Of a stretch of 64,000 bases of DNA, positions 40,878 to 50,397 are shown one piece after another. How positions within the stretch are numbered: the stretch's first letter is position 1; each line of letters starts with the position of its first letter. A program made the translations under genes and the position numbers. The notes beneath the pieces are model-generated. The model saw only the letters and a program-made list of their open reading frames with translations, was not told the DNA's origin and did no database searches. Origin of the DNA: an uncultured Flavobacteriales bacterium (GTDB taxonomy: Bacteria; Bacteroidota; Bacteroidia; Flavobacteriales; Crocinitomicaceae); NCBI GenBank assembly GCA_946479285.1, contig CAMLFH010000001.1, positions 124,001-188,000 of the forward strand. The letters run 5' to 3'.

Positions 40878-42674
40878 CTAATCATTCAATTTCAAAACTG
40901 CCATGAACGCCTCCTGCGGAATTTCTACTTTTCCAACCTGGCGCATGCGTTTCTTTCCTTCTTTCTGTTTTTCCAACAACTTTCGTTTACGGGAAATATC
41001 TCCACCGTAACATTTTGCGGTAACGTCTTTACGTAAAGCTTTAATCGTTTCACGTGCAATGATCTTTGCGCCGATCGCTGCCTGAATTGGAATTTCGAAT
41101 TGTTGTCTTGGGATCAATTCTTTCAGTTTCACACAGATTTTCTTTCCTAAATCGTATGCGTTACTGCGGTGAACCAACGCCGAAAGCGCATCCAATTGTT
41201 CTGCATTCAATAAGATATCCATGCGAATCAAATCAGATTCCTTGTAACCGATCGGGTGATAATCGAATGAGGCATACCCACGGGAAACCGATTTCAAACG
41301 ATCATAAAAATCGAATACAATCTCTGCCAAAGGCATTTCAAAGGATAATTCAACGCGGTCTTGTGTCAAATAAACCTGATTTTTCAATTCGCCTCGTTTC
41401 TCAATACATAAAGACATGATTTGTCCGATATATTCTGATTTCGTGATGACCTGAGCTTTAATGTATGGTTCTTCGATACGGTCCAAACTGGATGGATCAG
41501 GCAATTCAGATGGATTGTTCACCAATAAGCGAACGTCCGGGTTTTTGGTTGTATAACAGTAATACGATACGTTGGGAACGGTTGTAATTACAGTCATGTT
41601 GAACTCACGCTCCAAACGTTCCTGGATAATTTCCATGTGCAGCATTCCAAGGAATCCACAACGGAAACCGAAACCAAGTGCAGCAGATGATTCCGGTTCG
41701 AAAACCAATGAGGAATCATTCAATTGCAGTTTCTCCATCGAATAACGCAATTCTTCGTATTCATCTGTTTCTACAGGATAGATTCCGGCAAATACCATCG
41801 GTTTTACGTCCTCAAATCCTTTAATCGGAACCTCGCATGGACTTGCCGTAAGCGTAATGGTATCACCCACTTTTACTTCTTTGGCAGTCTTGATTCCCGA
41901 AATAATATATCCCACATCACCGGCACGAACTTCTTGTTTTGGACTCAAATCCATTTTCAGAATTCCTACTTCGTCTGCATTGTAATCTTTTCCGGTGTTT
42001 AAGAAACGTACTCTGTCACCTTTCTTGATGACTCCGTTCTTTACGCGGTAATAAGCAATAATTCCTCTAAACGGATTAAAAACCGAATCAAAGATCATGG
42101 CTTGTAACTGACCCTGCTCATCACCTTTCGGAGATGGGATGCGCTCAATAATTGCTCTTAAAATATCGTCAACGCCCATTCCCGTTTTTCCTGAAGCCGG
42201 AATCACATCGTTCGGGTCACAGCCGATCAATTCAACAATTTGATCGGTCACTTCTTCCGGATTTGCACTGGGCAAGTCCATTTTATTTAAGATGGGAATG
42301 ATTTCCAAATCGTGCTCCAATGCTAAATATAAATTGGAGATCGTTTGAGCTTCAATTCCTTGTGTAGCATCCACAATCAGCAACGCTCCTTCACATGCCG
42401 CGATAGAACGGGAAACCTCGTAAGAGAAATCCACGTGTCCCGGAGTGTCAATCAAATTCAGCACATATTCCTGCCCTTCAAATTTGTAGTTCATTTGAAT
42501 AGCATGCGATTTAATCGTAATACCACGCTCACGTTCCAAATCCATATTGTCGAGAGCCTGCGCCTGCATGTCACGATCAGAAATGGTTCCAGTTGTTTGC
42601 AACAAACGATCTGCTAAAGTACTCTTACCATGATCGATGTGCGCGATAATACAAAAATTGCGGATATGCTTCAT
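40878..42674 (-). CDS. lepA: Elongation factor 4 (LepA)
   Basis: 598 residues, normal length. The GTPase motifs are G1 [17 protein letters not shown]2/G3 ERERGITIK and DTPGHVDF, and G4 NKMDLP. The C-terminal domain ends with [19 protein letters not shown] and [14 protein letters not shown], specific to LepA. It acts on stalled or mistranslocated ribosomes. A TATCTTTG box lies four bases before the ATG. Confidence 0.97.
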   Translation of the reverse strand: MKHIRNFCIIAHIDHGKSTLADRLLQTTGTISDRDMQAQALDNMDLERERGITIKSHAIQMNYKFEGQEYVLNLIDTPGHVDFSYEVSRSIAACEGALLIVDATQGIEAQTISNLYLALEHDLEIIPILNKMDLPSANPEEVTDQIVELIGCDPNDVIPASGKTGMGVDDILRAIIERIPSPKGDEQGQLQAMIFDSVFNPFRGIIAYYRVKNGVIKKGDRVRFLNTGKDYNADEVGILKMDLSPKQEVRAGDVGYIISGIKTAKEVKVGDTITLTASPCEVPIKGFEDVKPMVFAGIYPVETDEYEELRYSMEKLQLNDSSLVFEPESSAALGFGFRCGFLGMLHMEIIQERLEREFNMTVITTVPNVSYYCYTTKNPDVRLLVNNPSELPDPSSLDRIEEPYIKAQVITKSEYIGQIMSLCIEKRGELKNQVYLTQDRVELSFEMPLAEIVFDFYDRLKSVSRGYASFDYHPIGYKESDLIRMDILLNAEQLDALSALVHRSNAYDLGKKICVKLKELIPRQQFEIPIQAAIGAKIIARETIKALRKDVTAKCYGGDISRKRKLLEKQKEGKKRMRQVGKVEIPQEAFMAVLKLND

Positions 42675-42678
42675 GGCG

Positions 42679-42686
42679 CAAAGATA
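42679..42686 (-). promoter_or_regulatory. TAnnTTTG box of lepA
   Basis: Minus strand TATCTTTG, four bases before the lepA ATG at 42674, implying a leaderless transcript. Confidence 0.55.
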
Positions 42687-42984
42687 ATGCTTTTTTTTTC
42701 AGATTTTATGAGAGAAAATCGGAGGTATAATTCTTATGGTTGAGTGAATTCGAAAAGGAACAACACCAATGTCTTCCGGAGTAAAAGAATTCAATCCAGG
42801 TTTCCACTAATTCAACTGTTTCCTTCCGAATAGCTATTTCGTATTTTTTGCCGGAACCAGATGAGATAAAAGAAAGAGAATAGGTATCAAAGTGTTTCGT
42901 AAGCTCCGGATTTTTGACATTATTTTGGCCTAATGATTCAAATGGAAGTTTATGAAGGAGTTTTCTCAAATAAATGCAAAGAAA

Positions 42985-43857
42985 TCATGGCTTATCCAAA
43001 ATCGTCCGCACAATTCCCTGGATGCGCTCGGCCATTTCATCCGTTGGAAGGTCGTTGTCGTCTGTTCCGAACGGATCTTCGATTTCTTCTGCCAAAATTT
43101 CAATACTTACCAATACGTAGAAAATGAAAGTGGCAATGATTGCGGAATAGTATCCGAAATTCACCACGAAAGCAAAGGGAAGTGTGACCACGTAAGTGAA
43201 GATGAACTTTTTGAAGAACATGGAATAGGAGTAAGGAATCGGCGTGTTTTTGATGCGCTCGCAGGCACCCACACAATCCAGGAATCCATTCAGATTTCGG
43301 TCTAAACGCAGTACATCTTCTTCCGACAATATTCCCGCTTTCTTCAATTCATTCAGACGTTTATACATCAATTCAACGATGCCGGAAGGGATGTGATCGA
43401 GGTTCTCCAGGAATGTTTTTTCTTGGGGAGTAAGGTCCAATACTTCATAATTGGTGCCTTCGCGCAGATGTTCTTTGATACACAATGCAAAATTCCCGAT
43501 GTGTCTGCCAAAGAAATGATTGTCTTCCGGAGATAATTCCAAAGCGGTTAATTTGACGGCCAGGTTGCGCGAATCATTTACTAAAGCGCCCCAGTTTTTG
43601 CGTCCTTCCCACCAGCGGTCATAAGCAGTATTGGTCCTAAAAACCAAAAGAAGCGATAATACAAACCCAAGAATCGAGTAAACGGCGAATAATTTCTCTA
43701 AAACAACCGCTTTTGGAAAAAAGTGTATCTCAAAATAAGCAATTCCCATGGTGAAGACGAAAATGAAGATCAATTCTTTCCAAAGGATCGTCAGCGTGTC
43801 ACTTTTAGTGAGATGGAAAATTAATGCGAGCCAGCTTTTGGGGTTGTACTTTATCAT
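42985..43857 (-). CDS. Bestrophin-family anion channel
   Basis: 290 residues, normal for bacterial bestrophins (UPF0187). Typical blocks: SWLALIFHLTKSDTLTILW near the start, RTNTAYDRWWEGRKNWGALV, and RNLAVKLTAL. The C-terminal EIEDPFGTDDNDLPTDEMA is the conserved acidic Ca-clasp-like region. Several hydrophobic helices place it in the inner membrane as a pentameric channel. After the TGA, the same frame stays open for about 90 codons without an ATG; see findings. Confidence 0.92.
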   Translation of the reverse strand: MIKYNPKSWLALIFHLTKSDTLTILWKELIFIFVFTMGIAYFEIHFFPKAVVLEKLFAVYSILGFVLSLLLVFRTNTAYDRWWEGRKNWGALVNDSRNLAVKLTALELSPEDNHFFGRHIGNFALCIKEHLREGTNYEVLDLTPQEKTFLENLDHIPSGIVELMYKRLNELKKAGILSEEDVLRLDRNLNGFLDCVGACERIKNTPIPYSYSMFFKKFIFTYVVTLPFAFVVNFGYYSAIIATFIFYVLVSIEILAEEIEDPFGTDDNDLPTDEMAERIQGIVRTILDKP

Positions 43858-43871
43858 AATTCAGAGATGAA

Positions 43872-43879
43872 CAAAAGTA
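43872..43879 (-). promoter_or_regulatory. TAnnTTTG box of the bestrophin gene
   Basis: Minus strand TACTTTTG, 14 bases before the ATG at 43857. Confidence 0.5.
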
Positions 43880-43939
43880 ATTCAATTTTGGATGCCGGAT
43901 AATTTTCGAATAAAAAACACGTTAATCTGACACAAACTA

Positions 43940-43947
43940 TAAATTTG
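43940..43947 (+). promoter_or_regulatory. TAnnTTTG box of the polysaccharide operon
   Basis: TAAATTTG, 22 bases before the ATG at 43970. Confidence 0.5.
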
Positions 43948-43969
43948 CAACTCTTAATTGAAACTAAAT

Positions 43970-44965
43970 ATGGAAGAAGGCAGCAAGGTAATGCAGGAAC
44001 AACGAATGAATCTATTCGTCACATTATGGGCTAAGCGCCGGATATTGATGATCGTTACTGCTGCCGGATTGGTAGTTTCTACGGTTATTGCTTTTGTGAT
44101 GACACCTTTATATCGATCCACTGCCATCGTATTTCCCGCGGCAACCAGTACGGTATCTTTCTCGGAACAACGAAATGCAAAAGCTTCTTCCATGGATTTT
44201 GGTGAAGAAGAGCAAGCAGAACAATTGATCCAGATCCTGCAGTCTTCCAAAGTGCGCGATAAGGTGGTTCAGCAGTTCGATTTGATGAAGCATTATGAAA
44301 TCGAAGCGGATGATGAAAATAAGCATTACAAATTGGTGAAGGAATACAACAGCCACATCTTGTTTGTGCGTACACGTTATGGTTCTATCCAAATCGATGT
44401 ATTGGATAGAGATGCGCAATTAGCTGCCGATATGGCAAACAAGATCGTAGAACTGATCGATACGGTAAAGAACGAAATGGTGATGGAGCGTACCGTTCCT
44501 GCTTTTGAGACGAATAAACGTAAGAAAGAACAATTGGAAGCTGACAAAGAAGCGGTTTTGAATCAGTTGGATTCATTGGCAGCTTTGGGAGTAGTTCCCT
44601 TGGAAGGACGTGCAAACCTCTTTCAGGCCTATGTAGAAGCGAAAAACCCGGCTGATAAAGCAGATTTCAAAAGACGTATCGATATTAACCTGGAGTTTGG
44701 AGCGGTATTCGACGGATTGGAATATGTTCGTAATGAAAAGATCATGAAATTGTCTGACTTTGCCGCATCATACGAACAGGCAGAATCTGATGCCAATACG
44801 CTTTTCAATCACAAATTCATCGTGGAACGAGCGGAGAAGGCAGATAAGAAAGACAAGCCAAAGCGTTTGATCATTATGATGCTGGCAACATTCGGGACCT
44901 TTGTATTTATGGTATTCCTATTGTTGATCCAGGATAAGATCAAGGAACTTCGCAAGTTGTCATAA
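43970..44965 (+). CDS. Wzz-type chain-length/polysaccharide co-polymerase
   Basis: 331 residues from the ATG at 43970; a TTG four codons earlier is possible. The N-terminal helix is RILMIVTAAGLVVSTVIAF and the motif TPLYRSTAIVFPA follows. A long periplasmic coiled coil (ETNKRKKEQLEADKEAVLNQ) comes next, then a C-terminal helix LIIMMLATFGTFVFMVFLLL. This is the Wzz layout that sets polysaccharide chain length together with a polymerase. The polymerase/ligase-like gene follows two bases later. Confidence 0.85.
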   Translation: MEEGSKVMQEQRMNLFVTLWAKRRILMIVTAAGLVVSTVIAFVMTPLYRSTAIVFPAATSTVSFSEQRNAKASSMDFGEEEQAEQLIQILQSSKVRDKVVQQFDLMKHYEIEADDENKHYKLVKEYNSHILFVRTRYGSIQIDVLDRDAQLAADMANKIVELIDTVKNEMVMERTVPAFETNKRKKEQLEADKEAVLNQLDSLAALGVVPLEGRANLFQAYVEAKNPADKADFKRRIDINLEFGAVFDGLEYVRNEKIMKLSDFAASYEQAESDANTLFNHKFIVERAEKADKKDKPKRLIIMMLATFGTFVFMVFLLLIQDKIKELRKLS

Positions 44966-44967
44966 AC

Positions 44968-46410
44968 GTGGCTTTTTTACGGGAAAATAGTTTAATGTTG
45001 ATCCTGGGACTGGCATTCGTTGGTCTTTTGGGTTATGGATTTTGGTTCGATAACGAATACATTCCGCTAATTCCCTATGCGTTAATTGTTCTTTTCGTAG
45101 CCCTGTTCTATACGGAATACACCTTCTTTTTTATCATCGCGGCAACACCTCTGTCCATTAATATTGAAGAATATACAGACAGTTTCGGGTTGTTTGTGCC
45201 AACAGAACCTTTGCTTTTCGGTACGATGCTGCTCTTGCTGATCCAAAATCTCCGCTACCGGGTTTTCCCCACTTATTTGCGGAATTCGGCCATAGTCTGG
45301 GCAGTTGTTTTCTACCTGGTTTGGATCTTTTTCACTTCTATTACCAGTGAAAACACAACCACCTCCTTAAAATTCCTGTTGGCGCGGTTGTGGTTTATCG
45401 TTCCGGTCCTGTTCTATGGAAGTTCGGTATTCTATGAGCCGAAGAAAATCCGCTGGTTCCTGTGGTTATTCCTTTCTGCTATGATCGTTGCGATCACATA
45501 TACCATTTTGGTACATGCTTCTTATCGTTTCGGGGAAAAGGAAAGTCACTGGGTGATGTGGCCTTTCTTTAAAGACCATACGATCTACGGAGCTTTGGTT
45601 GCCCTGGTAGTTCCGCTGATTTTCGCCTTTTACTTTTCGAGAAAACACAGCGCTTTGTTGCAATTTATCCTGATCGGCTTCATGGTGATTTCCATTTTGG
45701 GATTGTATTTCAGTTACACACGTGCAGCCTGGCTGAGCGTCTTCTTAGGTTTGGTGATCTGGATGCTGATCCGTTTCAAAGTGAAATTCTCCTGGATAGC
45801 CGGAATCACTTTGGTGGCGGGAATTTACATTTGGGCTTCCTGGGATTCCATTCAACAGGATTTGGCGCGAAACAAATACGAACATACCACGGAAGAATTC
45901 GGAGAACGCTTGCAGAGCGCAACCAATGTAACTACGGACGCTTCAAACCTGGAAAGGATCAATCGCTGGAATTGTGCCATTGATATGTTCAGGGAACGAC
46001 CGTGGGTTGGGTTTGGTCCTGGAATGTACTCTTTTGAATATGCACGTTTTCAGCGCCCGGAAAACCTGACGATCATTTCCACCAATTTTGGGAATATGGG
46101 AAATGCGCATAGTGAATTCCTTGGTCCTTTGGCTGAAATGGGCTGGATCGGGATGCTGAGCATGATCGCTATTGTTGCAGCTATTTTTTACGAAGGAATT
46201 ACACTTTATAACGCCTGGCCGGAAGAAGATAGAGAAATAAAAACCTTGTTGATGGGTTTCATTATTTCATTATCTACCTATTTCATCCACGGATTCCTCA
46301 ACAATTTTTTAGATACAGATAAAGCAGCGGTTCCTATTTGGGCAATGTGTGCTATCTTTATAGCCTTAAGAGCGCGGCTCACTAATATGCAGCGCCAATT
46401 ATCAAAGTAA
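44968..46410 (+). CDS. O-antigen ligase/polymerase family protein
   Basis: 480 residues with a GTG start two bases after the Wzz-like gene. About 11 hydrophobic helices are seen. The large periplasmic loop carries RERPWVGFGPGMYSFEYARF and GNAHSEFLGPLAEMGWIGM. The H-x-E-x(6)-E-x-G pattern is the signature of the Wzy_C/WaaL superfamily, which joins or ligates lipid-linked glycans. Together with the Wzz-like gene it suggests capsule, exopolysaccharide or O-antigen assembly. No other glycan genes are adjacent. Confidence 0.85.
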   Translation: MAFLRENSLMLILGLAFVGLLGYGFWFDNEYIPLIPYALIVLFVALFYTEYTFFFIIAATPLSINIEEYTDSFGLFVPTEPLLFGTMLLLLIQNLRYRVFPTYLRNSAIVWAVVFYLVWIFFTSITSENTTTSLKFLLARLWFIVPVLFYGSSVFYEPKKIRWFLWLFLSAMIVAITYTILVHASYRFGEKESHWVMWPFFKDHTIYGALVALVVPLIFAFYFSRKHSALLQFILIGFMVISILGLYFSYTRAAWLSVFLGLVIWMLIRFKVKFSWIAGITLVAGIYIWASWDSIQQDLARNKYEHTTEEFGERLQSATNVTTDASNLERINRWNCAIDMFRERPWVGFGPGMYSFEYARFQRPENLTIISTNFGNMGNAHSEFLGPLAEMGWIGMLSMIAIVAAIFYEGITLYNAWPEEDREIKTLLMGFIISLSTYFIHGFLNNFLDTDKAAVPIWAMCAIFIALRARLTNMQRQLSK

Positions 46411-46416
46411 TTCTCC

Positions 46417-46992
46417 ATGTTTACAGGTATTATCGAAACGCTCGGAACCATCCGTGCGATTGAAAAAGATCAAAGCAACGTTCATTTTACGGTAGAATCT
46501 ACCATTACCCACGAGTTAAAAATCGATCAAAGTGTGGCACACAATGGCTGCTGTCTGACAGTTGTAAAGATCGAAGGAGATTCCTATGTGGTTACGGCAA
46601 TCCAGGAAACAATTGATAAAACAAACCTCGGTGACTGGGAAGTTGGATCGAAAGTGAACCTGGAACGCTGCATGCTTCTTGGAGCGCGTTTGGACGGACA
46701 CATTGTGCAGGGACACGTGGATACAACGGCAAGGTGTGTTTCCGTAGAAGATCTGAACGGAAGCTGGAAGTATACATTCCGCTATGATTTTGATCAGCCA
46801 ACCGTGGCAAAAGGTTCGATAACAGTGAACGGAGTGAGTTTGACAGTTGTGGATTCGGAAAAAGGATTGTTTTCAGTTCACATTATTCCGTATACTTATG
46901 AGCACACGAACTTCCATTCGTTCAAAGTAGGTTCCAAAATCAATTTGGAATTTGATATTATTGGAAAATATGTAGCCCGCTTGATGGAGTAG
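46417..46992 (+). CDS. ribE: Riboflavin synthase alpha chain
   Basis: 191 residues with the invariant start MFTGIIETLG. Two lumazine-binding repeats are visible, marked by HNGCCLTVV and VNGVSLTVV, and the catalytic region RLDGHIVQGHVDTTA. The enzyme dismutates two 6,7-dimethyl-8-ribityllumazine molecules to riboflavin. It lies six bases after the ligase gene and may be transcribed with it. No other rib gene is nearby and no FMN riboswitch was seen. Confidence 0.96.
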   Translation: MFTGIIETLGTIRAIEKDQSNVHFTVESTITHELKIDQSVAHNGCCLTVVKIEGDSYVVTAIQETIDKTNLGDWEVGSKVNLERCMLLGARLDGHIVQGHVDTTARCVSVEDLNGSWKYTFRYDFDQPTVAKGSITVNGVSLTVVDSEKGLFSVHIIPYTYEHTNFHSFKVGSKINLEFDIIGKYVARLME

Positions 46993-47139
46993 CAAAAAGC
47001 TTAATGATTTAATAACACCTCACTTTAAATCGATTTAGTTTTTGTAGTTTATTGATAATCAGTCACTAATTTTTTTACTAAAATTTAGTTTTGCATGTTT
47101 GAACTACAAAAATTTTAGGAACATAGCCGGGTCTTTTCA

Positions 47140-47147
47140 TACCTTTG
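47140..47147 (+). promoter_or_regulatory. TAnnTTTG box of the MopE-like gene
   Basis: TACCTTTG, 15 bases before the ATG at 47163. Upstream, TTTTTGTAGTT and AACTACAAAAA form an inverted repeat with about 50 bases between. Confidence 0.55.
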
Positions 47148-47162
47148 GGAAAAATTTCAAAA

Positions 47163-49997
47163 ATGAAAAGACTTTTACTAATTCTAATCACCCTCTTCCC
47201 AATGATCGGTCTGGCTCAGATTGCTTCCTGGGATTTTACGGGAGAAAGTATGCTTGCAACAAGTACCGCTGAGGTTTACGCTGCTAATTTAGATGCTTCA
47301 CCAACTTTAACCCGTGGTGCAGGAGCTGCAGCTTCGGCAGGAGGTAACTCCTTCAGAACAGTTGGTTTTCTTAACAACGGTATTTCAGTAGCAAATACGG
47401 ATTACTTTGAAAACACGTTTTCAGCTGCTCCGGGTTATACTTTGTCATTAACAACGATTGACGCTTCTTTTGCAGGAACTACAACATTTTCAAACTCTCC
47501 CGGAGTTTCCATGCAGTATGCTTACAGCTTGGACGGGACGACTTTCACATTGATCGGATCACCATTCATACGTATCGGAAATGGTGCAATGTCTCAGATT
47601 AACTTAAGTGGTATTTCAGCTTTGCAAAACGTTGCGGATAATATTACAGTTACATTTCGTTTGTATGCAAGTGGACAAACAACAACCGGAGGTTGGGGTT
47701 ATAACTCTGCTTCTGCAGGAGCAATTGGTTTGGCTTTTGGCGGATCTGTAACAGCAACGGGTGGATGTATCAATACGTTTGCAACGATCACTCCACCGGC
47801 ACAATGTACTTCTTACACAGTTCCTTCAAACGATGAAACGTATCTGACTTCAGGAACTTACCACGATACAATTCCGAATGCTGCTGGTTGTGATAGTATC
47901 CTGACTATCAACTTAACTATCAAAAACAACACAACTTCAACAATTTCTCCTACTGCTTGTGGAACTTACATGGTTCCTTCCGGTGATGAGACTTACTCAA
48001 TGAACGGAACGTATATGGACACGATTCCAAATGCGGCTGGTTGTGACAGTATTATTACGATCAACCTGACAATTGTAGGATCAATTACCTATTACCAGGA
48101 TTTGGATACGGATGGATTTGGGAACGCAGCTGTTTCGCAGACAGGATGTGCACCGATTCCGGGATATGTTACCAATGATGATGACTGTGACGACACGAAC
48201 AATGCAATTACTGTTGGATCTACCTTCTATGCAGATACGGACGGAGACGGATTGGGGAACCTGGCGGTTTCACAGGTTGCGTGTTCGGCACCAACGAACT
48301 TTGTTTCAAACAGCAATGACTGTGACGATTCAAATAACGCGATCGGAGCTGCACAAACCTACTACCAGGATTTGGACAATGATACTTACGGAAATCCAGC
48401 TGTTTCTTTGACTCAGTGTACTCAGCCAGTAGGATATGTTACAAATGATGATGATTGTAACGACAGCAACAATACCATTCACCCGGGAGCAACTGAAATT
48501 CCAAACAACGGAATTGATGAAGATTGTAACGGTTCTGATTTGAACACTGCGGGTACAACTTTGGGAATGTATGAATTTACTGGTCACGCTTGTTTGACTC
48601 CAATGGTAAGCGTTACTGCTCAGCCGGCAAACGCGACATTCAGTAGTTATGCTTCTGCAGGTGTAAACTGTGCTTCCGGAACAAACTATTACAACAACGA
48701 CGGTTGGAATATGACAGCTGCTATTGATTTGACAGAATACAACTCCTTTACGGTTAAACCGGCATCTTGTTATGCATTGGATTTGAACCAGGTGAAATTC
48801 TTACACCGTGTAAGTGGTTCTGCAGGTACAACAGCAACAGCGCATTTGCGTTCAAGTTTGGATGGATTTGCAACAGATCTTTTCACTTACACATTCGTTG
48901 CTCCTCTTGGAACAGATATCAATGAAACGGTAAATCTCTCTTCAGCGTTTGATGCAATTGCAGATTCAGTAGAGTTCCGTTTCTACATTACAGGAATGGG
49001 TGCTGCAGGTACAACTTACAGAAATGATAACGTTGTTGTAATCGGTAACATCAATCCTTTGATCCCTCAGATTTTTTATGCGGATGCAGACGGTGACGGA
49101 TTTGGTGATCCTGCAACTTCTCAATCAGCTTGTGCGGCTCCTGCGGATTATGTATTGGACAACACAGATTGTGACGACACAGATGAAAACGCATTCCCGG
49201 GTGCAGTTTGGTACCAGGATACAGATGGAGATGGTTTGGGGAACGCAGCAGTCACATTGACTCAATGTACACAACCTGCTAACTATGTTTCTGATGATAC
49301 GGATTGTGACGATACGGACGACCAGGTAGGAAGTATTGTGATGTACTACGTAGATGCCGATACCGATGGATTTGGTGATGCGGATGATGCAGGAACAAGT
49401 TCATGTGCTCCAATCGCAGGATCTGTAACAAACAATGACGACTGTGATGATTCAGATGAAGATATCAATCCAAGTGCAACAGAAGTTTGTGACGGTGTAG
49501 ATAATAACTGTGACGGTGATACGGACGAAGGATTCATTATGACGACTTATTACGAAGATGTAGACAATGATACATATGGTGATGTAGCTTCCTCTGTAAG
49601 TGATTGTACACAACCTGCCGGATACGTTACAAACGACGATGATTGTGACGACACAAATGCAGCAATTCACCCGGGAGCTACTGATAATACAGGAAACGGA
49701 GTGGATGAGAACTGTGACGGGGTAGACGGAATGTTGGGCATCGAAGAATCGATCCTTGCAAACTTAAACGTATCTCCGAATCCGGGAACAAGTTCAGTAG
49801 TATTGAATATGAGCCACGGATGGAACGGATTCCAGGTAACTTTTGCAGGTGTTGACGGAAAAGAGATTTCTTTGACATCTGTTCAAAAATCTGCAAATGA
49901 ATTGGAATTCAACACGGATTCATTGGTTTCAGGAGTATATTTCATTCGCTTGACTTCCCCGGAAGGAACTGCTTTGGTTCGCTGGGTGAAAAACTAA
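47163..49997 (+). CDS. T9SS-secreted protein with MopE-like Asp-rich repeats
   Basis: 944 residues from the ATG at 47163. A signal peptide (MKRLLLILITLFPMIGLAQ) is followed by a beta-rich domain, then two repeats of about 45 residues ending in NAAGCDSI-x-TINLTI. About eight repeats follow with DDDCDDTNNAI and YYQDLDTDGFGNAAV cores, plus the variant PSATEVCDGVDNNCDGDTDEG, as in MopE-type metal-binding proteins. A further beta-domain sits among them, and a T9SS type A sorting domain ends it (SLVSGVYFIRLTSPEG). The DxDxDG-like loops likely bind calcium. It is probably a cell-surface or released structural or adhesion protein. Confidence 0.9.
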   Translation: MKRLLLILITLFPMIGLAQIASWDFTGESMLATSTAEVYAANLDASPTLTRGAGAAASAGGNSFRTVGFLNNGISVANTDYFENTFSAAPGYTLSLTTIDASFAGTTTFSNSPGVSMQYAYSLDGTTFTLIGSPFIRIGNGAMSQINLSGISALQNVADNITVTFRLYASGQTTTGGWGYNSASAGAIGLAFGGSVTATGGCINTFATITPPAQCTSYTVPSNDETYLTSGTYHDTIPNAAGCDSILTINLTIKNNTTSTISPTACGTYMVPSGDETYSMNGTYMDTIPNAAGCDSIITINLTIVGSITYYQDLDTDGFGNAAVSQTGCAPIPGYVTNDDDCDDTNNAITVGSTFYADTDGDGLGNLAVSQVACSAPTNFVSNSNDCDDSNNAIGAAQTYYQDLDNDTYGNPAVSLTQCTQPVGYVTNDDDCNDSNNTIHPGATEIPNNGIDEDCNGSDLNTAGTTLGMYEFTGHACLTPMVSVTAQPANATFSSYASAGVNCASGTNYYNNDGWNMTAAIDLTEYNSFTVKPASCYALDLNQVKFLHRVSGSAGTTATAHLRSSLDGFATDLFTYTFVAPLGTDINETVNLSSAFDAIADSVEFRFYITGMGAAGTTYRNDNVVVIGNINPLIPQIFYADADGDGFGDPATSQSACAAPADYVLDNTDCDDTDENAFPGAVWYQDTDGDGLGNAAVTLTQCTQPANYVSDDTDCDDTDDQVGSIVMYYVDADTDGFGDADDAGTSSCAPIAGSVTNNDDCDDSDEDINPSATEVCDGVDNNCDGDTDEGFIMTTYYEDVDNDTYGDVASSVSDCTQPAGYVTNDDDCDDTNAAIHPGATDNTGNGVDENCDGVDGMLGIEESILANLNVSPNPGTSSVVLNMSHGWNGFQVTFAGVDGKEISLTSVQKSANELEFNTDSLVSGVYFIRLTSPEGTALVRWVKN

Positions 49998-50016
49998 TTA
50001 TAGAATCAAAAAATGC

Positions 50017-50054
50017 AATAAGTAGGGGCGCGATTAATCGCGCCCCTACTTATT
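50017..50054. terminator. 38-bp perfect palindrome, GTAGGGGCG family
   Basis: AATAAGTAGGGGCGCGAT is followed by TA and then its exact complement, giving an uninterrupted perfect palindrome. It lies 19 bases after the T9SS gene stop and four bases before the next promoter box. It may terminate transcription and insulate the next gene. Confidence 0.7.
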
Positions 50055-50057
50055 ATG

Positions 50058-50065
50058 TACCTTTG
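50058..50065 (+). promoter_or_regulatory. TAnnTTTG box of the DUF4286-rsmA operon
   Basis: TACCTTTG ends five bases before the ATG at 50071, so the mRNA would be leaderless. Confidence 0.6.
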
Positions 50066-50070
50066 TATCA

Positions 50071-50397
50071 ATGGAACACATTATTTACAATGTTACGGTA
50101 AGCCTTGATCCGGCAGTTGAGCTTGATTGGGTGAATTGGATGCGGACTGTTCACATTCCGGAAGTCATGTCAACGGGTTGCTTTTTGGAAAGCCGCATGT
50201 CTAAAATGAACGAGCAGGAAGACGGAGCATGCACGTATGCGATGACCTATGTGGCCTACAGCCAGGAACATTTGGATGATTATCAGAAAAATCATGCTGC
50301 AGCTTTGCAGGTTGATCATAAAAGCAGGTATGAAGGGCGTTTTGCGGCTTTCAGAAGTACATTAAATGTCATTCAACACTTCCAGCATGAACGTTAG
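50071..50397 (+). CDS. DUF4286 family protein
   Basis: 108 residues. The start MEHIIYNVTVSLDPAVELDW and the ferredoxin-like strand/helix order, with YAMTYVAYSQEHLDDY, fit DUF4286, a family of small cytosolic proteins common in Bacteroidota next to rsmA. Function unknown. Its last 11 bases overlap the rsmA start, so translation is probably coupled. Confidence 0.85.
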   Translation: MEHIIYNVTVSLDPAVELDWVNWMRTVHIPEVMSTGCFLESRMSKMNEQEDGACTYAMTYVAYSQEHLDDYQKNHAAALQVDHKSRYEGRFAAFRSTLNVIQHFQHER

